NCBI RefSeq assembly: GCF_014356525.2
Contig: NC_052505.1
Location: forward strand, 47,604,770 to 47,668,769
Direction of reading: 5' to 3'
Length of the DNA stretch: 64,000 nt
From: Nilaparvata lugens
Lineage: Eukaryota > Arthropoda > Insecta > Hemiptera > Delphacidae
Position numbers and translations under genes: made by a program. The number at the start of each line of letters is the position of its first letter. Position 1 is the first letter of the stretch. Positions 23,632 through 37,400 of this stretch are shown piece after piece. The notes under the pieces are model-generated. The model made no database searches. It was not told the origin of the DNA and worked only from the letters and a program-made list of their open reading frames with translations.

Positions 23632-24339
23632 CTGAGGCCATGATTCTAGTTTAGAGTTTAGAGTTATTGATAGTAAACATTTTTTTTACATTTTTCTTTT
23701 TTAATCTGATGATCAAAATTGCAACAAAGATTATTGAAAAGAAATTGATTTCTAAAATCATGAAAAGTTAGAAATGATGTTTGTAGGAAATCAGCATTTA
23801 TTCATTTTGATTTCAACACACCGATTTTTCGCCAACACGAGAACACAGAATGTTCTCTGATGGGTTGATTGGATTGGCGAATCGACGGCATCCAGACCTG
23901 ATAACAGCGCTCACACTCACATTCCGGGACAAGTCACGGTACGATAGGACAGAAAGCTCTCTGTTTATTTAGGATTTTTTCTAGACATTTTAAATTGATA
24001 AATTATTTATTAATTTTGGAGAAAACATAACAACAGGTCAATGTAACTTACTGTGCGCGAGGTCTACTGTTCACAGAACTACTAGTTATGAACAGTAGGC
24101 TATAACATAGAGAAAAGATAGCGTATCAGTTGTTCCTGGCTATAATCAGCATGTTCGGAGTTTTCCCAGACAAAATTTACCTGATGACTGGATGAAGATG
24201 GTTAGTATTATAATCTTTATAGTATTACGTCTTAACCGTTAAGTACTGGCATTACAGTGTCATTGAAGAAACAGCTGTTAAGAATGACTGTTTAATGTTT
24301 TATTGAAGTTCCTAATCGATCGTTAGTAATAGAAGTAAC

Positions 24340-24960
24340 TAGCCGTTAGGCTCGCTTCGCTCGCCATATCCGTCTAGCTAGGACAGGACCCCCGACTGGA
24401 TCGTCCAAAAATCAGATCAACGGGCTCGCTTCACTCGCCTGCATTTTTCATTTGAGCATGCTTCGTTCCATCAGAAAGTCAAAGTACTGAGAAAACGCAG
24501 AAAAGCTGAAAAACGCTGATTTTGGGCGTATCTTTGATGAAATATTTAAGTCACTTCATCACAAAATTTTTAGACCCTAGCTAAACCTCTGTACCAAATT
24601 TGAACATTTTCTGTCTATTACTTGATGAAAGAACTGAGAAAACGCAAAAAACCGCTAATTTTGAGCGTATCTTTGGCGTTTTTGCAAATTCCTTCTAACA
24701 CAACATTATTACACCCTAGCTGAGCTTCACTAGATTTGAACAATTTCTTTTCATTTGTTCTCGATAAAGCTGAGAAAACGCTGGAAAAAAAGCAGATTTT
24801 GGGCGTATCTTTGGATTTTTTTCCAAATCCGTTCTTAGTGCGCCCCTAAAGAGCCAGTTGAACATACCTACCAAATTTGAACGTTTTTGGTCCGGTAGAT
24901 GTTTAGTCCTGCGAGTGAGTGAGTACCATTTCGCTTTTATATATAAATGAAAAAGAGTAG
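24340..24960. repeat. Three diverged copies of a ~130-bp unit behind a GCTCGCTTCGCTCGCC tract
   Basis: A palindrome-like GCTCGCTTCGCTCGCC at 24352 is followed by three units, each containing CTGAGAAAACGC, a purine-rich A tract, TTTTGGGCGTATCTTTG and CAAATTTGAAC. It ends near GAGTGAGTGAGTACCATTTCGC. The unit looks like a locally amplified repeat-element body. The ORF on the - strand here is a by-product. Confidence 0.55.
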
Positions 24961-25000
24961 TTAGTAATGAGAAGGAGAAGGAGTGGTCCGTGCTCCGCAA

Positions 25001-25929
25001 GGGTCTGCAAAATACACAAATAGATCGTTCTTAAAAGTAACATCTCAATTCTTTGTAGCTTCATAACTCATTTAAGAAAGGTATTCGATCAAAATAAACT
25101 ATTGCTATTTATATATCCGAGTTCGATTCACTCTTCAGTGAAGATAGAAAGTGAATCCAACGTTTGACAAGGAATAATGGAATATATGCTTCATTTGGAA
25201 TAATTGAATATGCCTTCAGGCATATTGTTATGTGCTGATCACCTATTCTCAGTGTCTGGATAGTCGAGATTTCTATCATAACAACTTTCCTTCCCAGTTC
25301 TGACACCGTCAAAGTGTTGCGGGTGTGAGACTTGTACAGAACAGATCAAAAGTCTGCTCCTCTGTCTTGGTTGTAAAGTCTGAAGTTGTCGACTTGTTGG
25401 GAAGACATAGCTTTGCCGTACCACGGTGCAACCAATTTACGTATTCAGAGGAAGCAAATTGAGTTGTGAACTACTTTCGGAATTAATTTTCAAACGCCCT
25501 TGCTGTGGATGTCATTTCAAATAAAGATATTTCAGAGTTCGGCGTGTTATTCAGATAAGAGCAACGGTGGGGAGGGGTTGGGGGAGGAAGTGTCTGCTCT
25601 GTCACTTGCGAATCGACTTTGCAGATCGTAACAATGATCGTCCCAAGTTACTCTGCAAGTCTCCAACTCTACTTCCGTGTGCTCCATGCTCCATCCGAGT
25701 TGGAGGCCTAACCAGATTCAGAGCGAGTGAGAATTAGCGCAACCTATACGTACTCTCTGGAATTGAATGGAATAATTTGTTTGTACGTGACTTCTGAGTA
25801 GGCGCAGAGTAGACAACACCTACTCGCCGTTTCGTTCATAATATAACTTATACTGTACCACAACACAACTTCAATAATACGACATGCTACTGTCACAGTC
25901 CCATATACACTAAATCACAGTGTAAGTTT
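25001..25929. other. No recognised gene
   Basis: Mixed-composition sequence between the repeat block and the LINE fragment. Open frames on the - strand at 25109-25424 do not resemble a protein I know. It may be an eroded part of the same LINE or unrelated repeat; nothing supports either. Confidence 0.35.
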
Positions 25930-26202
25930 ACATACAGTTACCAACAATTGCTAAAGAATACAGGCATTGATACCAGGGACCTGAATATCATAGGTAGTTT
26001 GTGCTGGGGTCAGTCCGCAACAATGAGAGTCGGCAGTGAAACAACTGAGGCCGACAAAATAATGCGAGGAGTGAGGCAAGGATGTGTGCTCTCGCCCCTG
26101 ATATTCAACATCTACCCAGAACAGATATTGAAAGAAGCACTAGATGACGAAGAAGAAGAAGAAGAGGAAGGCATCTCAATAAAATAGGAAGAAGTTGAGT
26201 AA
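25930..26202 (+). pseudogene. LINE reverse transcriptase, 5' part, interrupted
   Basis: The frame encodes GIDTRDLNIIGSLCWGQ and then MRGVRQGCVLSPLIFNIY, the block before the catalytic YADD motif in non-LTR reverse transcriptases. A Glu-rich stretch coded by GAA/GAG repeats follows, then a stop that looks like a 1-nt frameshift in an A run. The frame resumes at 32061 with the YADD motif, so this is one LINE copy split by the 26203-32060 insertion. The 5' limit is uncertain because similarity fades before 25930. Confidence 0.8.
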
Positions 26203-26260
26203 TTGACCGAGCGAAGTGAGGTCTAAGATTCAAGTCGACGGTTTGGCATTTCTCTTAATG

Positions 26261-26840
26261 TTTAAATGTTTAAATGTTTAAATGTTTAAATGTTTAAAAG
26301 TTTAAATGTTTGAATGTTTAAATGTTTAAATGTTTAAATGTTAAAATGTTTAAATGTTTAAATGTTTAAATGTTTAAATGTTTAAATGTTTGAATGTAAA
26401 AATGTTTAAATGTTTAAATGTTTGAATGTTAAATGTTTAAATGTTTAAATGTTTAAATGTTTAAATGTTTAAATGTTTAAATGTTTAAATGTTTAAAGTT
26501 TAAATGTTTAAATGTTAAATGTTTAAATGTTTAAATGTTTAAATGTTTAAATGTTTAATGTTTAAATGTTTAAATGTTTAAATGTTTAAATGTTTAAATG
26601 TTTAATGTTTAAATGTTTAAATGTTTAAATGTTTAAATGTTTAAATGTTTAAATGTTTAAATGTTTAAATGTTTAAATGTTTAAATGTTTAAATGTTTAA
26701 ATGTTTAAATGTTAAATGTTTAAATGTTTAAATGTTTAAATGTTTAAATGTTTAAAGTTTAAATGTTTAAATGTTTAAATGTTTAAATGTTTAAATGTTT
26801 AAATGTTTAAATGTTTAAATGTTTAAATGTTTGAATGTTT
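26261..26840. repeat. TTTAAATG minisatellite array, first block
   Basis: About 70 units of the 8-bp palindrome-rich repeat TTTAAATG, with occasional 7-bp units (TTAAATG, TTTAATG, TTTAAAG) and TTTGAATG variants near the edges. At 17030 the same cassette holds only one or two units, so the array varies greatly between copies. Confidence 0.95.
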
Positions 26841-28982
26841 TGAGCCACAAATGGCGATCATGTGCTCTCCTAAAATTTAAAAATTGTAGATATATGTTAT
26901 TTGTTGCAACACGTGCTCTGAACATATTGTATTTAAGAATATGAACGCTCGAAGAGCTAGAATAATAAAAAGAACCGTTTCTCGAAACTATTGAGAATCC
27001 ATTTGAATAGCCTAGCTAGACAGACGCTGGGGTCATTATTCTTTTCAAAATAGTTTGAGACAAAATCATTCTTTCCTAGAAACGTAACAGTATTCAAATG
27101 TCAGTCACAGACACGTTTACTATAGAAACCACATGGCCCACTGTGCTTTGTGTCAACCCTTGTATATATCTATAGCATAAGTTGATGGCAGGTGAATGAA
27201 GATTGTGAATAGCGATATAGATATATAGTTAGGAGAGAAGTAAATATAGATATGTAATTTTCAATGTAACCACGTGGTCAGCATATGCTACAATTTTACC
27301 ACGTGGTCAGCACATGGATATTATTGAAGCAATTATTTGATGATCAGTTATTTGAATGGTGATCACATAAAACGATAAACATGATATATGAGTAGATGTA
27401 TTTATAAATTAGGTCATGAAGTAGATTAGGCTATATGTATAAAGTGTTCAACAAATAATGTTGTACAATAAATTATAATTTAATAATTATTATAAGCTAA
27501 TTAAGTTAGTTGAATCCGAATTCATAGGCTAAGGACAAATTTGTAAATAGAATAAATTAGGTATATTTGATTGAAACATGTTGACAATGAGTATAAAAAA
27601 CCTGCTTAATTAATTGATTAGTAATTAATTGGTATCTCATTAATTTGATTTATTCAACTCAATTGTAATGATGTACTGTATGACATTGTATTTTGTTCAT
27701 TTCATGTATTTATTATTGAAGTATTTGCCATATCAGATTTATAAGATTGATTACTGTATTAATCAAATCAATGCATTCAATTGTCAGTATCCAAACTTTA
27801 GAGTTTAAATATTGGTAAAATGTATGATATCATTTGTTTTAATAATGAAGGGGAGCCATAGTTTAAAATGATATAACATAATAAACATTATAGTAAATTT
27901 AAATTGATATTTGAATTCAATTTGTAAGCAGAATATTAGCTGAAGAGTTTGAGTGTAGGCGGAGCTAGAGGGCGAAGGGTGATGAGGGGTGGAAAATCGT
28001 GGTTCTAGTATATAAACAGGCAGACCATGCCTTGCAAGTTAGTGGCAGTTAGTGGCAGTTAGTGGCAGTTGAGTTGCTGTTAGTTGCTGTGAGTCTCTTG
28101 GATTTTGGACAGTGTTCAGTGTAGGAGTGAGTTTTTGGTTTCAGACTTCAATTATCCTATAGGGAATTGACTGAGCCAGGTAAAGATTGTATTTAGAATT
28201 TTCAATTTTTCTCATTTCAAATCCACACCACCCCACCCTAAAAAGCCCAAATAACTATATCAAATTACATAGCATCAAAGTAAACAGCAAATTTAATTAT
28301 TTAGCTCTTCTAAATACAAATCTGTAGATACAGTTTTAATTAACTTCTTGAAGCTTACAGTTGAAATTTTCTTCTAAGCACAAATAATAGTTTCTTAAAG
28401 CAAGGCTCCCCTAATCATATTCATTCTTCAAACTTTATCAATTCTCTTATTTTTGACTATAATCATATTTTTTACTAGAGTTGTTCAATACTTTGATTTT
28501 ATATCTTATTGTTCAAGTAACCTGATAAAAGTAATAAGAACTGTTTGTTAAATTTTGTTGTTTAAAATTAAACTTGAACTGTTATACTTTCAAAAACTTA
28601 ATCATCTTGTATTTATATCTAATCATTACTATATTTTTGATCAATTTTTTATAAATTCATATAAATTTAAAGTTCAATAATAAATGCATAATTAACCTTT
28701 GTTTTGCCTTTCACTTCGTACATTCCCTTAAACACGACCCTGATCTATCTATCTTTACCATTTTCTTCAATACTATTATTAGTTCAGTGAGTGAAATATA
28801 AGTATCCACACAGTGAGTGAAGTTACAGTAAAGTAATTAATTTTATCAATTCAAATCAATTCAATTTTATTAGTTTAATTTTATCAATTCATAGTAATTG
28901 ATTGGCGCCGGGCAAAATAGCGTATAGAGTGAGGGAGTTCGAAACCCACTCTAAACAAAGACCGACAGTGGAAAGAGTTCAG
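26841..28982 (+). mobile_element. LTR-retrotransposon-like segment (promoter, leader, possible primer-binding site) inside the minisatellite
   Basis: The segment breaks the minisatellite in two. It has a TATA box (28009), a transcribed-looking start region with TTAGTGGCAG three times in tandem (28045-28075), a long AT-rich part with AATAAA-type signals, and then ATTGGCGCCGGGC at about 28900, which resembles a retroelement primer-binding site (TGGCGCC), followed by a purine-rich leader. No gag or pol is present, and no second LTR was found. It may be an internally deleted element or an LTR plus leader joined to the array. The exact ends are uncertain. Confidence 0.4.
28009..28016 (+). promoter_or_regulatory. 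TATA box of the LTR-like segment
   Basis: TATATAAA, about 30 bp upstream of the CAAGTTAGTGGCAG start-like sequence and the triple 10-bp repeat. Confidence 0.45.
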
Positions 28983-29700
28983 TTTAAATGTTTAAATGTT
29001 TAAATGTTTAAATGTTTAAATGTTTAAAGTTTAAATGTTAAATGTTTAAATGTTTAAATGTTTAAATGTTTAAAGTTTAAATGTTTAAATTTTAAATGTT
29101 TAAATGTTTAATGTTTAAATGTTTAAATGTTTAATGTTTAATGTTTAAATGTTTAATGTTTAAATGTTTAAATGTTTAAATGTTTAAATGTTAAATGTTT
29201 AAATTTTAAATGTTTAAATGTTAAATGTTTAAATGTTTAAATGTTTAATGTTTAAATGTTTAAATGTTAAATGTTTAAATGTTTAAATGTTTAAATGTTT
29301 AAATGTTTAAATTTTAAATGTTTAAATGTTTAAATGTTTAATGTTTAAATGTTTAAATGTTTAAATGTTTAAATGTTTAAATGTTTAAATGTTTAAATGT
29401 TTAATGTTTAAATGTTTAAATGTTTAATGTTTAAATGTTTAAATGTTTAAATGTTTAAATGTTTAATGTTTAATGTTTAAATGTTTAAATGTTTAATGTT
29501 TAAATGTTTAAATGTTTAAAGGTTAAATGTTTAAATGTTTAAATGTTAAATGTTTAATGTTTAAATGTTTAAATGTTTAAATGTTTAAATGTTTAAAGTT
29601 AAATGTTTAAATGTTTAATGTTCAAATGTTTTAAATGTTTAAATGTTTAAATGTTTAAATGTTTAAATGTTTAAATGTTTGAATGTTTAAATGTTTATAT
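28983..29700. repeat. TTTAAATG minisatellite array, second block
   Basis: About 90 units of the same 8-bp repeat, with more 7-bp variants than the first block, ending at TTTATATG before the fixed GTTGCGCATT flank of the host element. Confidence 0.95.
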
Positions 29701-30335
29701 GTTGCGCATTTACGGCGAAACGCGGTAATAGATTTTCATGAAATTTGACAGGTAGGTTCCTTTTTAAATTGCGCGCCGACTTATATACAAGGTTTTTGGA
29801 AATTTTGCATTTCAAGGATAATATAAAAGGAAAAAGGAGCCTCCTTCATACGTCAACATTAGAGTAGAAATCAGACTATAGAATAATAAATTATTCATCA
29901 TAAATCAGCTGTCGAGTTGATTATAAATCGCATACCATAACGCATGCAATTATTCAATATCTCAATGTAACTTTGTAAAAAATAAGCAGCTGTGTAGAGT
30001 ATAAATTGCATGCCTCATTGCATGCCTCATTGAATGCAATTTTAATGCACTATTAAATAGGATGCAAAGAATTTATAACAGCTTGTCTGGGCACCTAGTT
30101 GTCATCTGGTTTTCTCGCGCTAAATTCTGGAAAGCTTTATAATAATTAAATCTTGTGTAAGCATGATCTGATCAAATGCATAGTTGGTGTATCAGTGTGG
30201 ATGTGCATAAATGGTTTGGGACGTCGTTCAGTTAAAAATGTTATTCATTCTATTGATAAAATGTTTGTTCATTATTTGCTATTATATTCTTTAATTTTTA
30301 TATGTTTTGGAATTTTGAATTCTCAATTTGTTTCA

Positions 30336-31563
<1,228 letters not shown>

Positions 31564-32027
31564 CTTTCTTCATAAGTATTTGAAATCATTGAATTTTTCA
31601 TTTTTGAATAAGGTGGCATTTTTGTTGTTTGTATTATTTATTATTGCATAAGCTCGTATTATTATGAACAGACATATTATATACGTTTGTATCTGTACAA
31701 TTTAAATTGTTAAGGATACATATTTGAGGAAACCCGTTGTCTCCATTGTGAATGAATAAATAAATGAACTATTGATTGCGTGCAATAAGAATAACGCATG
31801 CAATTAATAACTAAAATAACATAGTATTGTCTCTCGAACTTTCTCTGCTTTGAACTTGGGCTGTCCTGTTGCCAGTATGTCTTGAAGGAGATTAGCTTTT
31901 GATGTTAGTATTTTTGATACACCAACCCCAACAGCCATTAGCCGTTTTCACACATCGATCTCGCCGACACGACATATAGACAGGATTTACCCTGATTGAC
32001 AGTATAAGAGGAGGCTGCGGTCTATAA
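31564..32027. other. No gene; possible LINE tail
   Basis: GAATGAATAAATAAATGAAC at about 31750 looks like the simple-repeat tail of a degraded retroelement. Otherwise nothing is recognised up to the right end of the host element. Confidence 0.3.
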
Positions 32028-32060
32028 CTGCGCGAGGTCTACTGTTCACAGAACTACTAG

Positions 32061-32832
32061 TATAATAAGATATGCGGACGACACCATCGTGTTCGCTGAT
32101 AGCCCACAAGCACTACCACGACTTATCAACAAAATATAGAAAGAGTTGGTAAGGAATATGGATTGGACATGAACATAAAGAAGACCAAAATTATTATGAT
32201 TATCAACAAAAACAAGATTGACAACATCTTACTATTCATCAACGTTGAGCCAGTAGAGAGAGAGAGTAAACACACACCATGACCTGGGAACATGTATAAA
32301 CGAGAACTGGGATACAACTCAAATCACGAATTGCCAAAGCCACAGCCGACTTTAACAAAATGAGCAAACTCTTCAGAAGCCATGATCTTACTCTTGTAAA
32401 AAGTGAGACTTCTCAGATGTTACATCTTTTCTGTTTTCTTATACGGAGCAGAATCTTGGACACTCAATGAAAACATATCCAAGAGAATAGAAGTATTTGA
32501 AATGTGACTTTATCGAAGAATGCTGAGGATATCATGGACTGAACATGTCACTAATGAAGAGGTACTAAGAAGAATGAATAAACAAAGGGAAATTATGAAC
32601 ACTGTCAAGATCCGAAAACTGCAATATCTGGGCCACATCATGAGGAACGACTCCAGGTACTTTTTACTCCAGACAATCGTCCAAGGAAAAATCGGTGGAA
32701 AAAGAGGTCCTGGAAGGAGAAGAATATCTTGGCTGCAGGAAGTGGACCGGAAAAACATCAGCTGAACTCTTCCGCATGTCTGTGAACAAAATTAGGCTTG
32801 CCATGCTGGTTGCCAAAATCCGTAACGGATAG
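32061..32832 (+). pseudogene. LINE reverse transcriptase, 3' part
   Basis: It opens with IRYADDTIVFADS, the catalytic YADD motif, and continues with interruptions: FLYGAESWTLNEN, then RMLRISWTEHVTNEEVLRRM, KLQYLGHIMRND, GKRGPGRRRISWL, and after a frameshift ELFRMSVNKIRLAMLVAKIRNG before a TAG at 32830. This C-terminal block is typical of insect LINEs whose proteins are often named endonuclease-reverse transcriptase. At least three stops or frameshifts make it inactive. Confidence 0.85.
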
Positions 32833-34499
32833 GAGCACAAGAAGACCATCAATAAAGCTAGGCAACTCCAATTTGTATAGAGTATTCTCTATTAAAAATT
32901 ATGCAAAAGTCATAATTTAATTCCCCATTCTAGGTTTTAATTTTCAAATATTTTGATTCCTCTAGTGTACTGACCTCTTCATAAACTGAAACTTGAATTT
33001 GAAATTGAATTGAATTCATTGCCAAAAAATCACGAATACATATTTTTGTAAATAATATCAATAAGAATTTTTTTCACATGTACATAAATATATATTTATC
33101 ATTGCGCATGACACAATAGAGTTAAATCGTTCTCAATAATTTAGTTTTTGGAAAATTGCCAATAAGATTACTCGACATACACATAAGAGAGACATACCGT
33201 ACACTGAAACTGAAGTTCAGATCAGTAGGAAACGTACCGTAACCAGTTCTTTCCATTATATAGGTTATTGACTAGCAGTTGAATGGGAGTTCTCCCATCA
33301 ACACAGAAGCGCTTACAAAACAGTGGCTTGATTTTTAATCAGTCGAATTAATTAGAAAGCCCTACAGGACAGCGATCAATAATGATGACTGCAAGTAGTT
33401 GACATGAATATAAACAGTAGAGTGGTGATACAACTTCTTGTAAAGGATCCGTATCTTTTTAAGATATCTTAGTGTTTACTGATCAAAGAGCCATATCTTT
33501 AAAGTATGATACTCTTAACTTATGATTACCCACTGGATAAAGATAATCATTATATTAACTAGTGACCCCCTAGGTTGGAGAACTCGCTCAAGAACTGTTG
33601 TATTGTAATCTTTGAAACTCGCAACTTTTAATTATACTGAGTTGGTGAAAATTATGGAAACAGCTAAGTTTTCCTTTTACAAGAATAATTTTACAGTAGA
33701 TTTCATTGGGGATATGAAATGAAAAATTACTCTGTCGCTTGTACATCTTTGTCCCTCATATGAATCCAAATCAAATTTAAAGGAGAAGGTGGTAATGTGG
33801 TACATTAATTTGATACACAGTTCCAAAAGAAAATGAATGACGAAAAACGCATTCTTCTCATGCACTTTCAATGTTATTTTTATATCCTGGAAAAGGACGG
33901 AGGAGTGAGTCAATTTTGTTACCCAACGAACTTGATCTATAAAAATGTTTGGAGAATACGTGTTCAAAATTTGAAGCTGATTGGTTAATTCACTCTAAAG
34001 TTTGTTATTGTAGAGCATAAAAACAGACTCGTTAAAGCTTGTTCAATTACTGTAGTCTCTATATTGACACTGAAAAGCACTTTTTTATTGAAGATTCAGT
34101 GGAACAGAGAATTATTAAATAGAAATACTAGATTTATGCTCAATCCTAAACTTATTCGTCGAGTGAGATAGTCCTAAACGTGCAGTCAAAGAACTTGCAT
34201 TGCAAGTGTATAATAAACCACGAAACTCACTTATACAATTTATATTATTTACAATGTTGTTTGAGTAATTGAAATCATTTGTCTGTTGTTCAGAAATCCC
34301 AGTCTCATCGAAAGTAAACAGTCTGCTGAAAGTTGAGACTCGCTTGATTGCGTCATTGTTTCACCGAATGAGAAGTTTTTCATCTAGTGAGAAAGTTCTA
34401 GACATTGAATTGTACAAACTTATTCCGGGGCCTACGGTAGCTAGAAAAGTTCGCTTCTTGCGCTGAAAAGCATTAATTTACACTGAACTAAGATCACAA
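32833..34499. other. No gene seen
   Basis: AT-rich sequence between the LINE and the 3' end of the histidine-rich gene. The 65-codon frame at 34269-34466 and the 96-codon frame at 33677-33967 (- strand) are not recognisable, and the former would be antisense to the 3' flank of the next gene. Confidence 0.4.
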
Positions 34500-37400
34500 T
34501 CATGAGAACACAATATTATCTTCGGATTTCTTGTTGATTTCGTTCACGTTTGATTTGGACAATGACTCCTTGGGTACATCGGAAACATTTTCAAAAACCT
34601 CATAGGATGGCTTTTCGTCGATATTGGAGACATCGACTGCCGGAGTATTGTCTTCATGGTGATCATCATTGTGATGCTCATCGCTATGATCTTCATGACT
34701 ATGATGATCTCCGTGACTACCGGTATGATGATCTTCGTGATGATGTTTGTCATGATGTTTGTCATGATGTTCCACACTGTGATCTTCATGGTGTTTATTA
34801 TGTTCCTTGTGATGTTCTCCACTCTGATCGTTATGGTGTTTATCATCATGACCTCCTTGGAGCTTATCATCATGTCCTTCATGATGCTTCTCGTCATGCT
34901 CCTTTTTATGGAGCTTGTCGCAGTCTATCATTTGGTGATGATGATGTGGCGGTGATTGATGATCACCGATGTGTCCATGGTAGATTACAGAGGTATGGAG
35001 ACCCGATGCATGATTGTTCACCCCTTGTACAAGTCCATGGTGATCCAAATGTCCTTCAACATGATGTTCACTAGGAGCGGTGGGTTGCTTGTAGTATGGT
35101 TGGAGTGGATTGATCCGACAGCATATCACACCAGGTTGGCGGTCACTGTGGACTCTATGGAGCAGCTCGCCATTTGGCGGGTGGAGGTGGGGGTGGTGTA
35201 TGTCATAGTGATGATAGTGTGGCGCGTGCACGAGGTCGTTGCGTCTGTGAGTGTTATCTGTGTAGTAGTGGTGATGGTCGACTGTTCTTGTGTGCGGATG
35301 GAGCAGGTGGCCGCTGATCAGTGCTCTCTGAAAACAATACAACAAATCACTTGAAAAGTTATTCCTCCTACACCTTAAATCGTAGGCGTAAAGGTGCGTA
35401 CAGACTTATGCTCATGCAGACTTTACTTCCGCAAACGAACGTTACACGAGCAGTTCGAAAGATGATCACAGGTCGAGCAAGAACAGAACGCGAACAGAGC
35501 GTGAACAGAGCGCGAGCTTGGCAAGTTCCTAGGGCGAACTAACCAATAGCTGTGCATGAGCGGTTAACGTTTTCGTTGAATCAGTTACGATCTCTGTGTA
35601 AATAATATATACAATTAGAATATAAAATTATCAAAATTAATAATTGATTATAAAATTATCAAAATTTATAGATATACAATTTTTTCAACATTTTTAATAA
35701 TAGATAGGTACCCGCATATTAGCATTTAGAAGAAAGAAGCGGAACTCCCAATCATGCCTTTCACCTTTTGAAACATTGACAGATATTTTACCTTTCATAA
35801 TAAAACATTTGAATAAATGCGATAATAATAATATTTACTATCAAATTATTATATAAACATAATGTTTTATTAGACTATAGTGAGGTCCACGTTATAATGT
35901 CAGTGGAGATAGATAGGGGAACAACGTTGCCGATCCTCTGTTTTGTCAATGCCTTCTATGGAGGGTACTGATAACGGTTTATTAATGTAATATTAGTAAT
36001 GTAATTAGCCTACTGTTCAAAATAATCGATTATATTTTATCAAGCAGGAAATTATATTTTTCAATGATTTCATAATGATGTATTCTCTTAATCAAGATTG
36101 AATATTCTATTAATTGATTATATTTCTACATTGCTAAAAACAGATCTGGCAACAGAGCAAAACGAGAAAGAGATAGCGCTATCCGCTATTTGTTGAATGA
36201 TAGACAAGGGTAGCAATACAATTTCTAATCAAACACTGCCATTACAACGTCGTCCTCACTATACCCAGCAATCCTGGTAAATTTTTTTTTTGTCACCCGA
36301 TCAGCTGGGTTGAACCTTTCACATTTGTGAGGTTAGTTTTTTGCTGAAGTATATTGAAGTCAACAATAAGACAAGAGCACGATCATCTTGCGAACCTCTA
36401 GCAAACCTCCTGCGTAAAGTCTCGTGCAACGTTCATGATCGGAGCGTGTTCGTGGCGTGTATATCTGTACGCACCTTAACACAGCATTCCATCAATAATT
36501 CTTTCTGTATTCTCTAAAACCTTATCAATTCGTCTGAAGATATTACACACAATGACTACCATGATTGGGAGCAAAACAAATACCTACATACTTCCGGTTT
36601 CACAAAAGTATATTATATTATTACCGTGATTTAATGTCGATTAAATGTGACAATAACCAATGTGAGAAGTTATTGACGAACTTGATCACAGTTGAATTCA
36701 ATAATAAACAGATTACAGAATGGAATTGGTGAGATGTTGCAATTATTCAAATGCTGATGAATTGATGATATTATTATTAAACGAAAATCCAAAGTAAATG
36801 CTGTAATTCACCAGGAAGACTTCTGCTACTGCAAATATTGACAACAGGGTGAACAGCTAGATGGAAATTCGATGAGCGCTACTATTCAAAATTTATTTGT
36901 CAGCCCGGGAATAAATAAATAATAGAAAATTCCCGGGCTGACAGATAATTTTTGAATAGTAGCGCTCATCGAATTTCCATCTAGCTGTTTACCCTGTTGT
37001 CAATATTTGCAGTAGCAGAAGTCTTCGGGGTGAATTACAGCATTTACTTTGGATTTTCCTTTAATAATAATATCATAAACAGATTAGATAATCGCCACAC
37101 TCTCGGCTTCCCCATTGGAAGGGTATTTGCTTGAGATCAGTGTAGCACTTGCAGGCAGTTGGGCCGACGAAATCAGGCCTACAGTGAAGAGCTGTTTATA
37201 GTAGCAAGCGCGGTGTTGCTCTTGAGTATTAGTGAGATTCACTTTGAACTGTCAGAATTGGTGGAATAAGTGACATCGATGTTGATTGTAAGGAATACTG
37301 ACAGTTTTAAGAGAGTCTCACTACATTGGTACCGGTAGCTTTTTCTTTAGGACTCATGAACTAATAAGGTATGTAACAGGCGATAACCAAAGAGTAGCGT

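Larger units (their letters stand above)
17030..24085 (+). mobile_element. TTGACC...CTAG element, copy 1 (7.06 kb with nested insertions)
   Basis: It starts TTGACCGAGCGAAGTGAGG, GATTCAAGTCGACGG, GGCATTTCTCTTAATG, then one or two degenerate minisatellite units, then GTTGCGCATTTAAGGCGAAACG. It ends CTACTGTTCACAGAACTACTAG at 24085. The same two ends bracket the 26203-32060 copy. In between lie a 172-bp MITE, four copies of the ACTTTCCTTGCC element and one interrupted TAGCCCAG-ended element. No helicase or transposase frame is present. A CTAG 3' end and the lack of target duplication in copy 2 recall Helitrons/helentrons, but the 5' end is TT rather than TC. Pairing these two ends as one element is inference. 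Confidence 0.5.

Noticed and set aside
26261..29700. CRISPR-like appearance of the regular TTTAAATG repeats
   Set aside because: There are no spacers; the units are directly adjacent, and the sequence is eukaryotic with introns. It is a minisatellite.
34550..35074. + strand open frames of 174, 132 and 99 codons opposite the histidine-rich gene
   Set aside because: They are antisense shadows of a CAT/GAT-rich coding exon. The - strand frame has a signal-peptide exon and splice sites in phase; these do not.
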